From: Chloroflexi bacterium 54-19
GTDB taxonomy: Bacteria; Chloroflexota; Chloroflexia; Chloroheliales; Chloroheliaceae
Direction of reading: 5' to 3'
NCBI GenBank assembly: GCA_001898225.1
Contig: MKTJ01000031.1
Location: 1-64,000, forward strand
DNA: 64,000 bases
The position numbers and the translations under genes are program-made. Shown in pieces: positions 18,504 through 27,155 of the stretch (position 1 is the first letter of the stretch; each line of letters starts with the position of its first letter). A model generated the notes under the pieces. It ran no database searches. It had not been told where the DNA came from and saw nothing but the letters and a program-made list of their open reading frames with translations.

Positions 18504-19109
18504 TCAAGCTCTCCGTTCGGCAATATAACGCAAGATTGGATTTGACGCTACATCCCGATTTCGGGATAACCGGCGATAGATACGCATAAAGGCAATAAAA
18601 AGAATATAGCCGGTTGCGGCCCCAACTGTGTTGAATATAACATCGTTGACGTCCGCAATGCGGAAGGTGATTTTTGCCAAAATGCCTGTCAGCAGTTGCA
18701 CAAACTCGATAACGATACTGAAGAGCGTGCCAAAAACAATTATCCGCTTGAAATCAAGATTCGTGATGAACGGCAGCCCGAAGCCGAAAGGAATAAAAAG
18801 CAAAATGTTCAGAAGCGAGGTTTCCAGGTCGTGGAAGGTGAGGGTGGCAAGTGGGATAAGGTTCAGGCTTTTATCAGCCGTTTCTCCTTTCAAGATGAGG
18901 TTTGGCTGAAAATACTTTAGAAGAATCAGCGATTGAAATTGAAAGAGGGTGTAATCGAGTACCTTATAAATATAGACATAGAATAAGGTGAAGAATACCA
19001 GGTAAACGAAGCTCTTCTTTTTCTTGACCCACAGAAATGTAACGATACCGGCCCAAATCAAACCAAAGAGAAGCATTATCAATAAATCAAAATACATTGC
19101 AAATCTCAT
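18504..19109 (-). CDS. VanZ-like family membrane protein
   Basis: This 201-aa protein has four to five transmembrane helices. It carries the VanZ-type pattern in its second half: an Asn/Leu-Pro-Phe-Gly-Phe stretch (NILLFIPFGFGLPFI), FVQLLTG, and ADVNDVIFNTVGAATGY. VanZ-like proteins are polytopic membrane proteins linked in some bacteria to lipoglycopeptide tolerance, with no settled biochemical role. It lies downstream of nothing obvious and just after pirin in map order, on the same strand. Confidence 0.8.
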   Translation of the reverse strand: MRFAMYFDLLIMLLFGLIWAGIVTFLWVKKKKSFVYLVFFTLFYVYIYKVLDYTLFQFQSLILLKYFQPNLILKGETADKSLNLIPLATLTFHDLETSLLNILLFIPFGFGLPFITNLDFKRIIVFGTLFSIVIEFVQLLTGILAKITFRIADVNDVIFNTVGAATGYILFIAFMRIYRRLSRNRDVASNPILRYIAERRA

Positions 19110-19617
19110 ACGCTTTAAGTATTAAAATCCAAAAATTTCTTTGTTGCTCATAATTTATCTATTATTACCCAATACTCCCACAAATGCCAGCCAGCTATTT
19201 CCAGGTGAAGCTGCCAATTTTGTAGGCCAAAGGTCTAATAACGAAGGTATTGCCTTCCGGCCAGGCTATGTTACAATAGTTGGCGTGGTCATATTTTTGA
19301 CCCCATATATTTATATTTTGGAAAAGCCGAAGAATGTTTAGCGCGAACAGCAAACTGTACAACCGAGATGGACTTAGCACGAAGGGGTTTACTTTCGCCC
19401 TGTCCTTGTCGTACTGTGCCCATTTTTCGGAGCTTTTCCCTGGGTGTGAGGTCGAGGATAGGGTTTTATCCAGCTAATCACCATATAAAAGAGGAATTTT
19501 CGAGAAAACGTCGTGGGCCGGTGCAAGGTCACGGCGTTTTTGTTTACCCGGGAATCCCTGTAACCTGGCGTCTGCTGACTTTGCCTGGCTCTTTAAAGAA
19601 ATTTAAAGGAGTTAAAA
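19110..19617 (+). other. Long leader region upstream of the ABC-F gene
   Basis: No supported gene is present; two short plus-strand frames lack ribosome-binding sites. The last 120 bases hold a terminator-like hairpin (19505-19541) and the ABC-F Shine-Dalgarno AAAGGAG at 19606-19611. Confidence 0.5.
19505..19541 (+). promoter_or_regulatory. Candidate transcription attenuator before the ABC-F gene
   Basis: AAAACGTCGTG pairs with CACGGCGTTTT (11 bp with one G-T wobble) around a 14-base loop, and T residues follow. It lies about 77 bases before the ATG, inside the presumed leader. ABC-F resistance genes are often controlled by antibiotic-dependent attenuation at such sites (known for the family); the case here is inferred. 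Confidence 0.5.
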
Positions 19618-21264
19618 ATGTTAATTACGCGTCTTGAAGGAGTCAGTTTTAGTTATGGCACGCGCCAGATTCTAAACGAGGTCTTTCTAAGCCTGAACGA
19701 GGGCGAAAAGATTGGCCTGATTGGACCAAACGGGGGCGGTAAATCGAGCCTGTTAAAAGTCCTGGCCGGGTTGGAAAAGCCCAACAAAGGTGAAAAAATC
19801 CTGCGGACCGGCACTAAAGTGGCTTACCTGGCCCAGGAATATGCCGGGGAGGCGGGGACCGGGGCCTTGCAGGAAGTTTTAAATGGCTCCCCGCAACTGC
19901 TGGCCCTGGAAAAACAACTCGAATCTATCGAACACGAACTGGCCGACCCCGCGGTGGCGACCCACATGGATAAATTGAGCCAGGCCCTGGACCGGCAGGC
20001 CGCTTTGCTGGAAAAGTATGAGGAAAGCGGCGGGCCGCGCCTGCGGAACGAAGCGCGAGGTTTGCTCGAAAAGCTGGGTTTGCCTGCCAGCATGCACGGC
20101 CAACCCATGGAGTTTTTGAGCGGCGGACAGCGCAAGATGGTCGGATTGGCCCGCTGTTTGGTCAGCCAGCCCGACCTCCTGCTGCTGGACGAGCCGGACA
20201 ACCATCTCGACCTGGCCGGGAAAAAGCGGCTCGAAGATGTCTTGCAAACCTATCCGGGAGCTATCATCATGGTTTCGCACGACCGCTATTTGCTTGACGA
20301 TACCATCGCCCTGATTGCCGAACTGGATGGCGGGCGGCTGACCATGTATCACGGCAACTATTCGTCGTACACGGTCCAGCGTGAGTTGGCCCTGCTCAAA
20401 CAGCAGCATGACTTTATCGCCCAGCAAAAGGAAATCAAGCGGCTGGAGGAGGCTATCGCCCGGTTCAAGCTGTGGGCTTCGATTGTGGTAAACGAACGCC
20501 ACATCAAACAGGCCCGCAACAAACAGCGCCAGATTGACCGCATGGATAAAGTCGAGCGCCCGGTCCTCGAACGGCGCAAAATGGGCTTGCATTTCAAGGC
20601 CGGGGAGCGGGGCGGCCAGAAAGTGCTGGAAGCGCGCCATGTTTCCAAGAGCTATGATGATAATTTGGTGCTGCTCGACCTGAATTTTCTGTTGCGGCGG
20701 GGAGACCGGGTCGGGTTGGTCGGAGCCAACGGGAGCGGTAAATCGGTCCTGTTCCGGTTACTTCTGGAACTGGAAAGTCCCAGCGAGGGCGAGGTCTGGA
20801 CCGGGCCATCTATCCGGCTCGGCTATTATTCGCAGCAGCACGAAACTCTCGGCGAGGCTAAAACACCGCTCGAACTTATCCGGGGCATGCGCCCGATGTA
20901 CGAGAATGACGCTATCGGCTACCTGGGCCGCTTCCTGTTTACCTACCGACAGGCCCTCGACCCGATAAGCCAGCTTAGCGGTGGAGAGAAAAGCCGCTTG
21001 CAACTGGCTCAACTGATGTTAAGCGGGGTGAATTGTCTGTTGCTGGACGAGCCGACCAATCACCTCGATATTGCCTCGACCGAGGTGCTGGAAGACGCCC
21101 TGAACAACTTTGACGGGACGGTCCTGGCGATTTCACACGACCGCTACTTTCTCGACCGGACCTGTAACCAGATTTACGAGCTGGAAGACGGGGAAATCAC
21201 GGTCTACCAGGGCGGTTACAGCGATTATTTCGAGCAGAAAACCCGGCTTGTCAAAGTCAGGTAG
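19618..21264 (+). CDS. ABC-F family ATP-binding protein
   Basis: This 548-aa soluble protein has two ABC ATPase domains and no membrane segments. The first domain has Walker A GPNGGGKSS at 36-44, signature LSGGQRKM near 166 and Walker B LLLLDEPDNHLD. The second has GANGSGKS near 370, LSGGEKSRLQLAQ and LLLDEPTNHLD. The charged linker between them (about residues 250-320) is the P-site interaction arm of ribosome-acting ABC-F proteins. Members either protect the ribosome from antibiotics or act as translation factors. AAAGGAG precedes the ATG by 6 bases. The leader hairpin upstream favours a resistance-type role, by inference only. Confidence 0.88.
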   Translation: MLITRLEGVSFSYGTRQILNEVFLSLNEGEKIGLIGPNGGGKSSLLKVLAGLEKPNKGEKILRTGTKVAYLAQEYAGEAGTGALQEVLNGSPQLLALEKQLESIEHELADPAVATHMDKLSQALDRQAALLEKYEESGGPRLRNEARGLLEKLGLPASMHGQPMEFLSGGQRKMVGLARCLVSQPDLLLLDEPDNHLDLAGKKRLEDVLQTYPGAIIMVSHDRYLLDDTIALIAELDGGRLTMYHGNYSSYTVQRELALLKQQHDFIAQQKEIKRLEEAIARFKLWASIVVNERHIKQARNKQRQIDRMDKVERPVLERRKMGLHFKAGERGGQKVLEARHVSKSYDDNLVLLDLNFLLRRGDRVGLVGANGSGKSVLFRLLLELESPSEGEVWTGPSIRLGYYSQQHETLGEAKTPLELIRGMRPMYENDAIGYLGRFLFTYRQALDPISQLSGGEKSRLQLAQLMLSGVNCLLLDEPTNHLDIASTEVLEDALNNFDGTVLAISHDRYFLDRTCNQIYELEDGEITVYQGGYSDYFEQKTRLVKVR

Positions 21265-21270
21265 GGGCGG

Positions 21271-21303
21271 GTAGCTGGCCGGTGCATAATCCCGGCCAGC
21301 TAC
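21271..21303 (+). terminator. Perfect 12-bp hairpin after the ABC-F gene
   Basis: GTAGCTGGCCGG pairs with CCGGCCAGCTAC around a 9-base loop. The T tract is nearly absent (TTCCC), so it may be a weak terminator or a 3' stabiliser. Confidence 0.6.
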
Positions 21304-21322
21304 TTCCCAAAGGCTGGGGTTT

Positions 21323-21341
21323 TTGTCATCTTAATGTCATG
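21323..21341 (+). promoter_or_regulatory. Pho-box-like direct repeat before a histidine kinase gene
   Basis: TTGTCAT-CTTA-ATGTCAT reproduces the PhoB-box architecture, two 7-mers ending in GTCAT spaced by 4 bases, with an 11-bp period (TGTCAT at 21324 and 21335). A TATAAA-like -10 element follows at once. It suggests control by an OmpR/PhoB-type regulator. Confidence 0.55.
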
Positions 21342-21488
21342 TATAAAAGGTAAAGTAGGCAGAGGGCAGTTTTTAGTAAAAAAATCAATATTTAGGGGTC
21401 TGGGAAAGCAGGGTTTGGAAGCTCAGGTTCCGGTTAAAAAGTTTAGGGGTGGCGAAGGCTGGGCTGTTTCACCAAAACTAAAAACTGG

Positions 21489-21514
21489 CTTCTGACTTCT
21501 GACTTCTGACCTCT
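21489..21514 (+). repeat. Tandem TTCTGAC heptamer repeat
   Basis: Three consecutive copies of TTCTGAC followed by a degenerate fourth (CTCTG) lie just before the histidine kinase start. A related degenerate array lies in the opposite sense near 56070-56105. Confidence 0.6.
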
Positions 21515-21520
21515 GTTCAG

Positions 21521-23137
21521 GTGAAAGTGAAAAGCGCACAAATGACAACAGCAAAAACAAAGGAGACCGGGCGGCTGGCGCGCCTGCTTCATAGCGTGCG
21601 GTTTCACTTGAGCCTGTGGTACGTCGTTATCCTGGCGGTGGTGGTAGTGGTCTTCGGGAGCGTCATTTATTCGGTGGAGGCTACCAGCCTATCGGGCGAG
21701 ATTGACGCCGAGCTAAAGCTGGTGGCGGAGAAAATTCCCCAGGCCCTTTCGACCCAGGCCAACACCTTCAAATTGAACGACCAGCTAACCCAACTTGTGA
21801 ACCAGGTTTTAGGCCAGAAGTCGGTTATCCCGGAGCCAATCCGCAGCCAGATCCAGGGCATCCCCTTGATTTCCAACCTTTTCGAGGGGAAATTCGTCCT
21901 GGCCCTGGTAGACGGTCAGGGCCACCTGACCCAGTCGTTTGGCGCATTCGATAAGGCTTCACTTGAAGCTCTGCGCCAGGATTTTATCAATAACCCCGGA
22001 GGCAGCCGTTACGAGGTCTTTACCGTCCCCTCATCACCGGGAAGCAACCCTTCCGCCGACAACCTGGCCCAGGACTACCGGGTCTATATTTACCCGGTGA
22101 GTCAGGGTGCCGGGCTTGAAGGGACCGTGGTGGTCGGCCTGCCCTGGGAAGGCGCGGCCACCCTGCGCGTCCTCCTTATCACCCTGCTTCTGACCGGAAC
22201 CATCACGCTGGTATTGGCCGCTGCCGGGGGCTACTGGCTGGCAAGCCGGGCCATGCGCCCGGTCAGCGATATCACCCGGACGGCCCGCAATATCAGCGAG
22301 ACCGATTTAAGCCGCCGCCTGAACAATCCGCGCCAGGACGAAATCGGCGAACTGGCCGGGACATTTGACCGGATGCTGGGACGCCTGGAAGCCGCCTTCG
22401 ACCGGCAACGCCAGTTTACCGCCGATGCCAGTCACGAGTTGCGCACTCCCCTGACCATTATCAACCTGGAAGTAAACCGGTCGCTGGCCCGGCCCCGCAC
22501 TTCGGATGAGTATGTCAAAGCCCTTGAAGTTATCCAGTTCGAGAACGAGTACATGACGCGCCTGGTGGAGGATTTGCTGCTCCTGGCGCGGGCGGACGCC
22601 GGGCAGTCGAACTTGCAGCCCGAAAAACTGGACCTGAGCGACCTGGCATTAGAGGTGGCCGAACGGCTCGAATCGCTGGCCGAGCGGCAGAAGATTGACC
22701 TTGTGACAGGGGAATTGCCTGAACTGGTGGTGGAGGGGGACCGCCGCTACCTGACCCAGATGGTGGCGAACCTGGTTGAAAATGCTATAAAATACACCGC
22801 CGGGACCGGGGATACGGTGCGGGTCGAAACAGGTTGCGAAGGTAAAGAATGGGCCTGGCTGCGGGTCAGCGATAACGGTCCCGGTATTAAAGCCGAAGAT
22901 TTGCCGCACCTGTTCGACCGCTTTTACCAGGCCGACCGCGCCCGGACGACGGCCCTGGCCGGGAAGCGAAGTAATCACAAAGGCTCGACCAACCCGCCCG
23001 AAGAAGCCACGCGAGGGAGTGGGCTGGGTCTGTCTATAGTCAAGTGGGTGGTCGAGGCGCACCGGGGCAATATTTCAGTTAGAAGCCAGCCGGGGGAAGG
23101 TGCGACCTTCGAGGTGCGCCTTCCCCTGAACAAATAA
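21521..23137 (+). CDS. Sensor histidine kinase without an adjacent regulator
   Basis: This 538-aa kinase has a transmembrane helix at about 30-52, an extracytoplasmic sensor region of about 155 residues and a second helix near 210-235. A HAMP linker follows, then the phosphorylated-His box DASHELRTPLTIINLE. The ATP-binding blocks are NLVENAIKYT (N), VSDNGPGI (G1) and GSGLGLSIV (G2). The listed GTG start lacks a clear ribosome site; ATG 21542 is an alternative. Unusually, no response-regulator gene lies next to it. A Pho-box-like repeat upstream suggests control by another OmpR-type regulator, perhaps one of the two at 27-28.7 kb. Confidence 0.9.
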   Translation: MKVKSAQMTTAKTKETGRLARLLHSVRFHLSLWYVVILAVVVVVFGSVIYSVEATSLSGEIDAELKLVAEKIPQALSTQANTFKLNDQLTQLVNQVLGQKSVIPEPIRSQIQGIPLISNLFEGKFVLALVDGQGHLTQSFGAFDKASLEALRQDFINNPGGSRYEVFTVPSSPGSNPSADNLAQDYRVYIYPVSQGAGLEGTVVVGLPWEGAATLRVLLITLLLTGTITLVLAAAGGYWLASRAMRPVSDITRTARNISETDLSRRLNNPRQDEIGELAGTFDRMLGRLEAAFDRQRQFTADASHELRTPLTIINLEVNRSLARPRTSDEYVKALEVIQFENEYMTRLVEDLLLLARADAGQSNLQPEKLDLSDLALEVAERLESLAERQKIDLVTGELPELVVEGDRRYLTQMVANLVENAIKYTAGTGDTVRVETGCEGKEWAWLRVSDNGPGIKAEDLPHLFDRFYQADRARTTALAGKRSNHKGSTNPPEEATRGSGLGLSIVKWVVEAHRGNISVRSQPGEGATFEVRLPLNK

Positions 23138-23145
23138 ATCCCTGT

Positions 23146-24207
23146 CTAGTAAAGCCGCTTTTTATCGAGGACGTTCCGCATTTTAGCGGTCTGCCCGGCC
23201 AGGAACAGGTCCAGGTTTTCCAGGAAAAGGTCGATAATCCGGCTGTTTTCGGCATAAACGGTGCTGGCCGAGTGGGGTACGACCACCACGTTTGGCATTT
23301 CCCAGAGCGGGCTGGAGGGCGGGAGCGGCTCGGTATCAAAGACATCAAGGGCGGCCCCGCTCAGGTGGCCTGAGCGCAGAGCCTCGATTAAAGCCTCTTC
23401 GTCCACCACTTTTCCCCTGGCAATATTGATAAAGTACGCGCCCGGTTTGAGGGCATCGAATTCGGCCTTGCCAATCATCCGGTCGGTCTCGGCGGTGTGA
23501 GGCATTGCCAGGACCAGCGCGTCGGTCCGGGCCAGGGTTTCTAGCAGGGCCGGTTTTTCCACGTTAAAAAGCTCGTCGGCGTTGTAGTCGGCGGGGGTGC
23601 GGCCTTCCAGGCTGCTCGGTCCGGCCAGGACGTGCATGCCAAAGGCGCGGGCCAGTTCGGCGGCGCGACGGCCAATCTTGCCGGGGCCGATAATCGCCAG
23701 GGTCTTGCCGGGCAGTTCGTCGGTGGCGTACTTGCGCCAGACCTTCTCCTGCTGCTGTCTGGCAACCAGGGGATACTGTTTAATCCACATCAAGAGACCC
23801 AGCAACACAAATTCGGCCAGGGGTTGGGAGTGGACCCCACTGGCGGTCGTGACAATCAGGTCGGTCTCACCGAGCCCGGCCTTGTCGATGGTCTGGCCGA
23901 CCCCGGCGCTGGTAGCCTGGAGCCAGCGCAAGCGAGGGGTCAGGTTTTCGGGCACCCAGCGGGATAGGGTATTATTTTCAAAATCAAACATTATGTCGGC
24001 CTGTTTGAGGTCGGCCAGCCAGACCGCCCACTGTTCGGGGGTCAGGTTGAGGTTGTGATTGTGTTCGGCGGGGAAAGTGGCCGGGGAGAGCCATTCGCCG
24101 TGATAAATGAGGTTCAGGCCGCGCTTCGTAACTTCCTGCCGCAGCCGCTCGATTTCGTCCGGTTCAAAATAAGTACCTACAAAAACGTTCTCTGGTTTCT
24201 GGCTCAC
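23146..24207 (-). CDS. D-2-hydroxyacid dehydrogenase
   Basis: This 353-aa NAD(P)-dependent enzyme has the Rossmann motif GPGKIGRRAAELARAFG near residue 175. It also has the catalytic Arg (NIARGKVVDEEAL), Glu (DTEPLPPSSP) and His (VVPHSAS) of the D-isomer-specific dehydrogenase family, which interconvert 2-keto acids and D-2-hydroxy acids. It begins with GTG after AGGAG. A terminator-like hairpin and a long structured region lie just upstream on the same strand, which hints at attenuation. The exact substrate is not evident; it lacks the ACT domain of many SerA enzymes. Confidence 0.88.
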   Translation of the reverse strand: MSQKPENVFVGTYFEPDEIERLRQEVTKRGLNLIYHGEWLSPATFPAEHNHNLNLTPEQWAVWLADLKQADIMFDFENNTLSRWVPENLTPRLRWLQATSAGVGQTIDKAGLGETDLIVTTASGVHSQPLAEFVLLGLLMWIKQYPLVARQQQEKVWRKYATDELPGKTLAIIGPGKIGRRAAELARAFGMHVLAGPSSLEGRTPADYNADELFNVEKPALLETLARTDALVLAMPHTAETDRMIGKAEFDALKPGAYFINIARGKVVDEEALIEALRSGHLSGAALDVFDTEPLPPSSPLWEMPNVVVVPHSASTVYAENSRIIDLFLENLDLFLAGQTAKMRNVLDKKRLY

Positions 24208-24248
24208 CTTAAAAAGACTCCTGAATAGTTGTTATGGCAGATTAAAAA

Positions 24249-24285
24249 ATAAAAAACCTCCGGCCAAGTATAAGGCCAGAGGCGG
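24249..24285 (-). terminator. Terminator-like hairpin before the dehydrogenase gene
   Basis: Read on the minus strand, CCTCTGGCC pairs with GGCCGGAGG and is followed by a T run. The upstream GGTTC and GGAACC can pair alternatively, using the same AACC that the terminator arm needs. This is the layout of an attenuator. Confidence 0.55.
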
Positions 24286-24624
24286 TTCCGGTAAAATCTG
24301 GCAGAACCCTCCCAAAAACGGATAAAATTGTCACCTTTGTCATTCTGTGTAGTAATAAAGGTCTTGACAGATGGGTAAGGCCGCAAACCTGTCACACTCT
24401 CCGGGCGCGAGGGACGCTTTAGGGGCGAACCAAGGTTGAGAAAGTAGGCCCGACTGAGGAATCGGGGCCCCACATGTGGGTCCGGCTGGCGAGACACCGG
24501 GTCGAAGACTTTGCCAGTTCCAACGAACCTCTCAGGTTGTGACCTGAGGTTGTCTGGTCGAAGCCTGATTTAGCCGGAGATATGAGCTAGGCTTGGTCTT
24601 TACGGTACGCCACGCGCGAGATTT

Positions 24625-24676
24625 CGTAAGCCGCCATTCGATAATGGCAAGTCATCTTTCTTGAAGCGGCTTACGG
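24625..24676 (-). repeat. Long imperfect inverted repeat
   Basis: TTCGTAAGCCGC and GCGGCTTACGGAA can pair over 12 bp with one bulge. They enclose a smaller hairpin, CCATT-CGAT-AATGG. It lies just after the end of the P-loop kinase gene. There is no T tract, so its role is unclear. Confidence 0.65.
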
Positions 24677-24690
24677 AATGACAAGTGGAA

Positions 24691-25260
24691 TCAGGCCGCT
24701 TTAGCTGCTTCGGATTTGATGTCTTCTAGCAAGGCAGGATAGTCAATTTTGTCGAAATCGTTGGTATCGACGGTCAGGGTTTTGCCGCCAATATCCAACG
24801 GCTGGTAAGTATCTTCTTTTAGGGATTTTTTAAAATCTTCCAGGTTGGCATGGTCCATGTGACCGGGGTGGCGTTCTCCCGACTTAGCCCGCTCTATGAA
24901 ACGCTGGAGCAAGACCTCGTCATCGGCCTGGCACTGGACCTGGACCGCCTTGAGCTTGTATTTGTGTTCGAGTTCCTTGAATTTAGCGGTATGTTCGTCC
25001 GGTTTGAAGTCACTTTCGACCACGAAAGATAGCCCCGCCTGCAATTGCGTCTCCATGAAGTGAAAAAAAATGGCGTAGGTAGCCAGGTTTAGCTGCTCGG
25101 TCCATTCTTTATCCGACCAGCCCAGGGTATTGAAAAGCATCTCTTTGATGCCGTCCTTGAAGACGAAAGGCAGGCCCATTTCGTGGGCAATCTTGCGACC
25201 TATGCTGGTCTTGCCCGAACTGGGCGAGCCGGACACGATTATTAAAAAGGGGGTTTCCAT
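24691..25260 (-). CDS. P-loop kinase-like protein (AAA/zeta-type)
   Basis: This 189-aa protein starts with a Walker A loop, GSPSSGKTSIG, at residues 10-20. A compact small-molecule kinase fold follows (FVVESDFKPDEH as a candidate Walker B/base region, ERAKSGERHPGH as a lid). Such proteins phosphorylate antibiotics, nucleotide sugars or other metabolites. The specific substrate is unknown. No partner antitoxin gene is adjacent, so a toxin role is unlikely. Confidence 0.75.
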   Translation of the reverse strand: METPFLIIVSGSPSSGKTSIGRKIAHEMGLPFVFKDGIKEMLFNTLGWSDKEWTEQLNLATYAIFFHFMETQLQAGLSFVVESDFKPDEHTAKFKELEHKYKLKAVQVQCQADDEVLLQRFIERAKSGERHPGHMDHANLEDFKKSLKEDTYQPLDIGGKTLTVDTNDFDKIDYPALLEDIKSEAAKAA

Positions 25261-25326
25261 CGCCGTCCTCCCGGTTAATCCTGAAATTTGTTATCCTGGG
25301 CAATACCCAGGCAAGAATCAGGCCAA

Positions 25327-27144
25327 TTAACCCACGGGTTGCGAACCCACAGGCTGGGATAGGCTCTTTTCGGGCAAAGCAGCGGCGGGGAGGATTTCGG
25401 TTACCGCCGGGAGATAGATATAAAAGACTGTCCCCTGGCCCGGATAACTTTCCACCTCGACATAGCCGCCCTGGGCTGCCAGCAAAGCCTGGACAATTGC
25501 CAGGCCCAGGCCGCTGCCCCCGTTGCGGCGAGAGCGTGAAACGTCCCCCCGGTAGAAGCGGTCGAAAATATGGGGCAGGTCCTGGGGCGGGATGCCCGGT
25601 CCCTGGTCGTGGACGGCCAGAGAATAAAATTGCTGGTTGGAAGAAAAATCGGGCTGATTTTTCCCACCCTGGAAACGGGCCGGGAGGGGCGCGGGCGCTT
25701 TCAGTTCGAGCGTGACGGTCGAACAGGGCGGGGAGAATTTCACGGCGTTATCCAGCAGGTTATACAGGACCTGTTTTAGCCGTTCGGGTGAACCCATGAC
25801 CCAGGCCGGGTTTTCGTAGGAGGCAGGGAAGCCTTCCAGGGCTAAAGAAACCGGCTTTTCCCCTTGCTCGATAAAAAGCTCGATACTGGCTTTTACTTCC
25901 TGGGCCAGGTTTAACAAATTCACGGGCTGCAAGAGTATAGACTCGCCCTGGTCAAGCTTGCTGAGAGTTAACAGGTCGTTGACAAGCTGGGTCAGGCGGA
26001 CGCTCTCTTTGTGCATCGTCTTCAAAAGGCGGTCGGCGGCTTCAGGGTTGCTGGCGGTCCCACCGAGCAGCATCACTTCGAGCGAACCCTTGATGGCGGT
26101 CAGAGGGGTGCGGAGTTCGTGGCTGGCGTCGGCGACAAGCTGGCGCTGCATTTTAAACTGGTGTTCGAGCTGGTCGACCATGCGGTTAAACGAGACGGCC
26201 AGTTGCCCGATTTCGTCCCGGTCCGACTCAATCTGGACCCGGTGACTGAGGTCGCCCCCGGCAATCTCCTTGGTCGTTCTTATCATGCGGCGGAGCGGGC
26301 GAAGGGAACTCCCGGCTACCAGCGGCGACACCAGGCCAATGACAAGCAGCAGGACGCCAAAAGCGACCACGTTTATAAGTAACAAATCGGCCAGGGCGTT
26401 TTCGTTGGCGGCGTTGGACCCGGCAAAGACCAGGACGGCAATCCGGTTAGTGGCTTGCTGGTCCTGGTTCTGGTTCTGGCCCTGGTTATTGTTGCGGTCG
26501 GGGGGCCGGGGTGAGTTTGGCACGGTAAAAGGAATCAGGACCACCACGGCATCGTCCCAGCCGCTCAGGCTGGTGGTGTAGGAAAGACCACTTTCGCCTT
26601 TGAGGGCGCGTTGTAGGAGGTCGCCGGGCGGACTGGCAAGCTGGTTAAGGGCGGGGGTTAGTTGGTCGAGGTTTACTTCCTGCTCAACCGCCTGGGGCGT
26701 TACCAGCGATTGGGTGACCTGGATGACCGTAGCAGAGGCACCGCTGGAAGTCTCGGCAGCGCTGGTCGGTTTTATAACGCGCCCGGTCGGGTCAACGATA
26801 ACGGCCAGGGTAGTCTTGCCGTTCAGGTCACTCAAAACTCGCTGCGACCCTTGCTCCCGGCCTCCGCCAAAAGGCGGCCCGCCCATCATCCCGGCCATGC
26901 CTATCCGCTGCTCGATAACCGGTTTGGCCTCGGTCTGAAGGGAAGTGATTAAAGAGTTCTTCAGGAAATTTGCCAGCAGGAAATACTGGGCCAGGCACAA
27001 CACTATAAAAAGCAGGGTAAGCAAGGCCAGGTTTAGCATGGTCAGGCGGCCCCGGACCGAGCGGCGGGGAATAAACCACGGTTTTGCCCGGTTGGGGCTG
27101 TTTTTTTGATTATTCTGGCTCGCCGCCCGGAAAGATTTAGCCAT
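25327..27144 (-). CDS. Sensor histidine kinase
   Basis: This 605-aa kinase has a transmembrane helix near residues 35-62, an outer sensor domain of about 200 residues with a Gln/Asn-rich stretch (NNNQGQNQNQDQQ) and a second helix near 250-275. Then come a HAMP domain, DASHELRTPLTAIKGS (phospho-His), NLLDNAVKFS, HDQGPGIPPQD and GGSGLGLAIVQ. It starts 11 bases after the response-regulator gene 27156-27866 ends and is surely its partner. ATG is the start codon. Confidence 0.93.
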   Translation of the reverse strand: MAKSFRAASQNNQKNSPNRAKPWFIPRRSVRGRLTMLNLALLTLLFIVLCLAQYFLLANFLKNSLITSLQTEAKPVIEQRIGMAGMMGGPPFGGGREQGSQRVLSDLNGKTTLAVIVDPTGRVIKPTSAAETSSGASATVIQVTQSLVTPQAVEQEVNLDQLTPALNQLASPPGDLLQRALKGESGLSYTTSLSGWDDAVVVLIPFTVPNSPRPPDRNNNQGQNQNQDQQATNRIAVLVFAGSNAANENALADLLLINVVAFGVLLLVIGLVSPLVAGSSLRPLRRMIRTTKEIAGGDLSHRVQIESDRDEIGQLAVSFNRMVDQLEHQFKMQRQLVADASHELRTPLTAIKGSLEVMLLGGTASNPEAADRLLKTMHKESVRLTQLVNDLLTLSKLDQGESILLQPVNLLNLAQEVKASIELFIEQGEKPVSLALEGFPASYENPAWVMGSPERLKQVLYNLLDNAVKFSPPCSTVTLELKAPAPLPARFQGGKNQPDFSSNQQFYSLAVHDQGPGIPPQDLPHIFDRFYRGDVSRSRRNGGSGLGLAIVQALLAAQGGYVEVESYPGQGTVFYIYLPAVTEILPAAALPEKSLSQPVGSQPVG

Positions 27145-27155
27145 TGGTAAACCTG

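Larger units (their letters stand above)
24208..24690 (-). other. Long structured non-coding region, possible ncRNA or leader
   Basis: No credible protein is encoded here. Several helices can be drawn: 24526-24551 (AACCT..CAGG with CCTGAGGTT), 24561-24594 (AAGCC/TAGC with GCTA/GGCTT), a 12-bp palindrome CCCACATGTGGG near 24472-24483, TGACAG/CTGTCA and ACCTTT/AAAGGT pairs near 24345-24400, and a large inverted repeat at 24625-24676. Read on the minus strand it ends in a terminator-like hairpin about 45 bases before the dehydrogenase start. I do not recognise the RNA class. Confidence 0.45.

Noticed and set aside
19141..19341. 66-aa hydrophobic plus-strand frame
   Set aside because: No ribosome-binding site or recognisable motif; composition is AT-rich intergenic.
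19368..19637. 89-aa frame running into the ABC-F start
   Set aside because: It spans the attenuator-like hairpin and overlaps the ABC-F gene; no Shine-Dalgarno sequence precedes it.
24249..24310. T-box leader
   Set aside because: Only GGAACCGC resembles the T-box core, and no stem I with a specifier loop could be drawn.
24204..24497. 97-aa protein on the minus strand
   Set aside because: It overlaps the structured region and terminator hairpin and has no ribosome site or domain.
24249..24640. RNase P RNA, tmRNA or 6S RNA on either strand
   Set aside because: The conserved core blocks of RNase P and the tRNA-like 3' end of tmRNA are absent, and the many short hairpins do not fit 6S RNA.
24691..25260. 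Zeta toxin of a toxin-antitoxin pair
   Set aside because: No antitoxin-like gene adjoins it, and the protein is closer in layout to small-molecule kinases.
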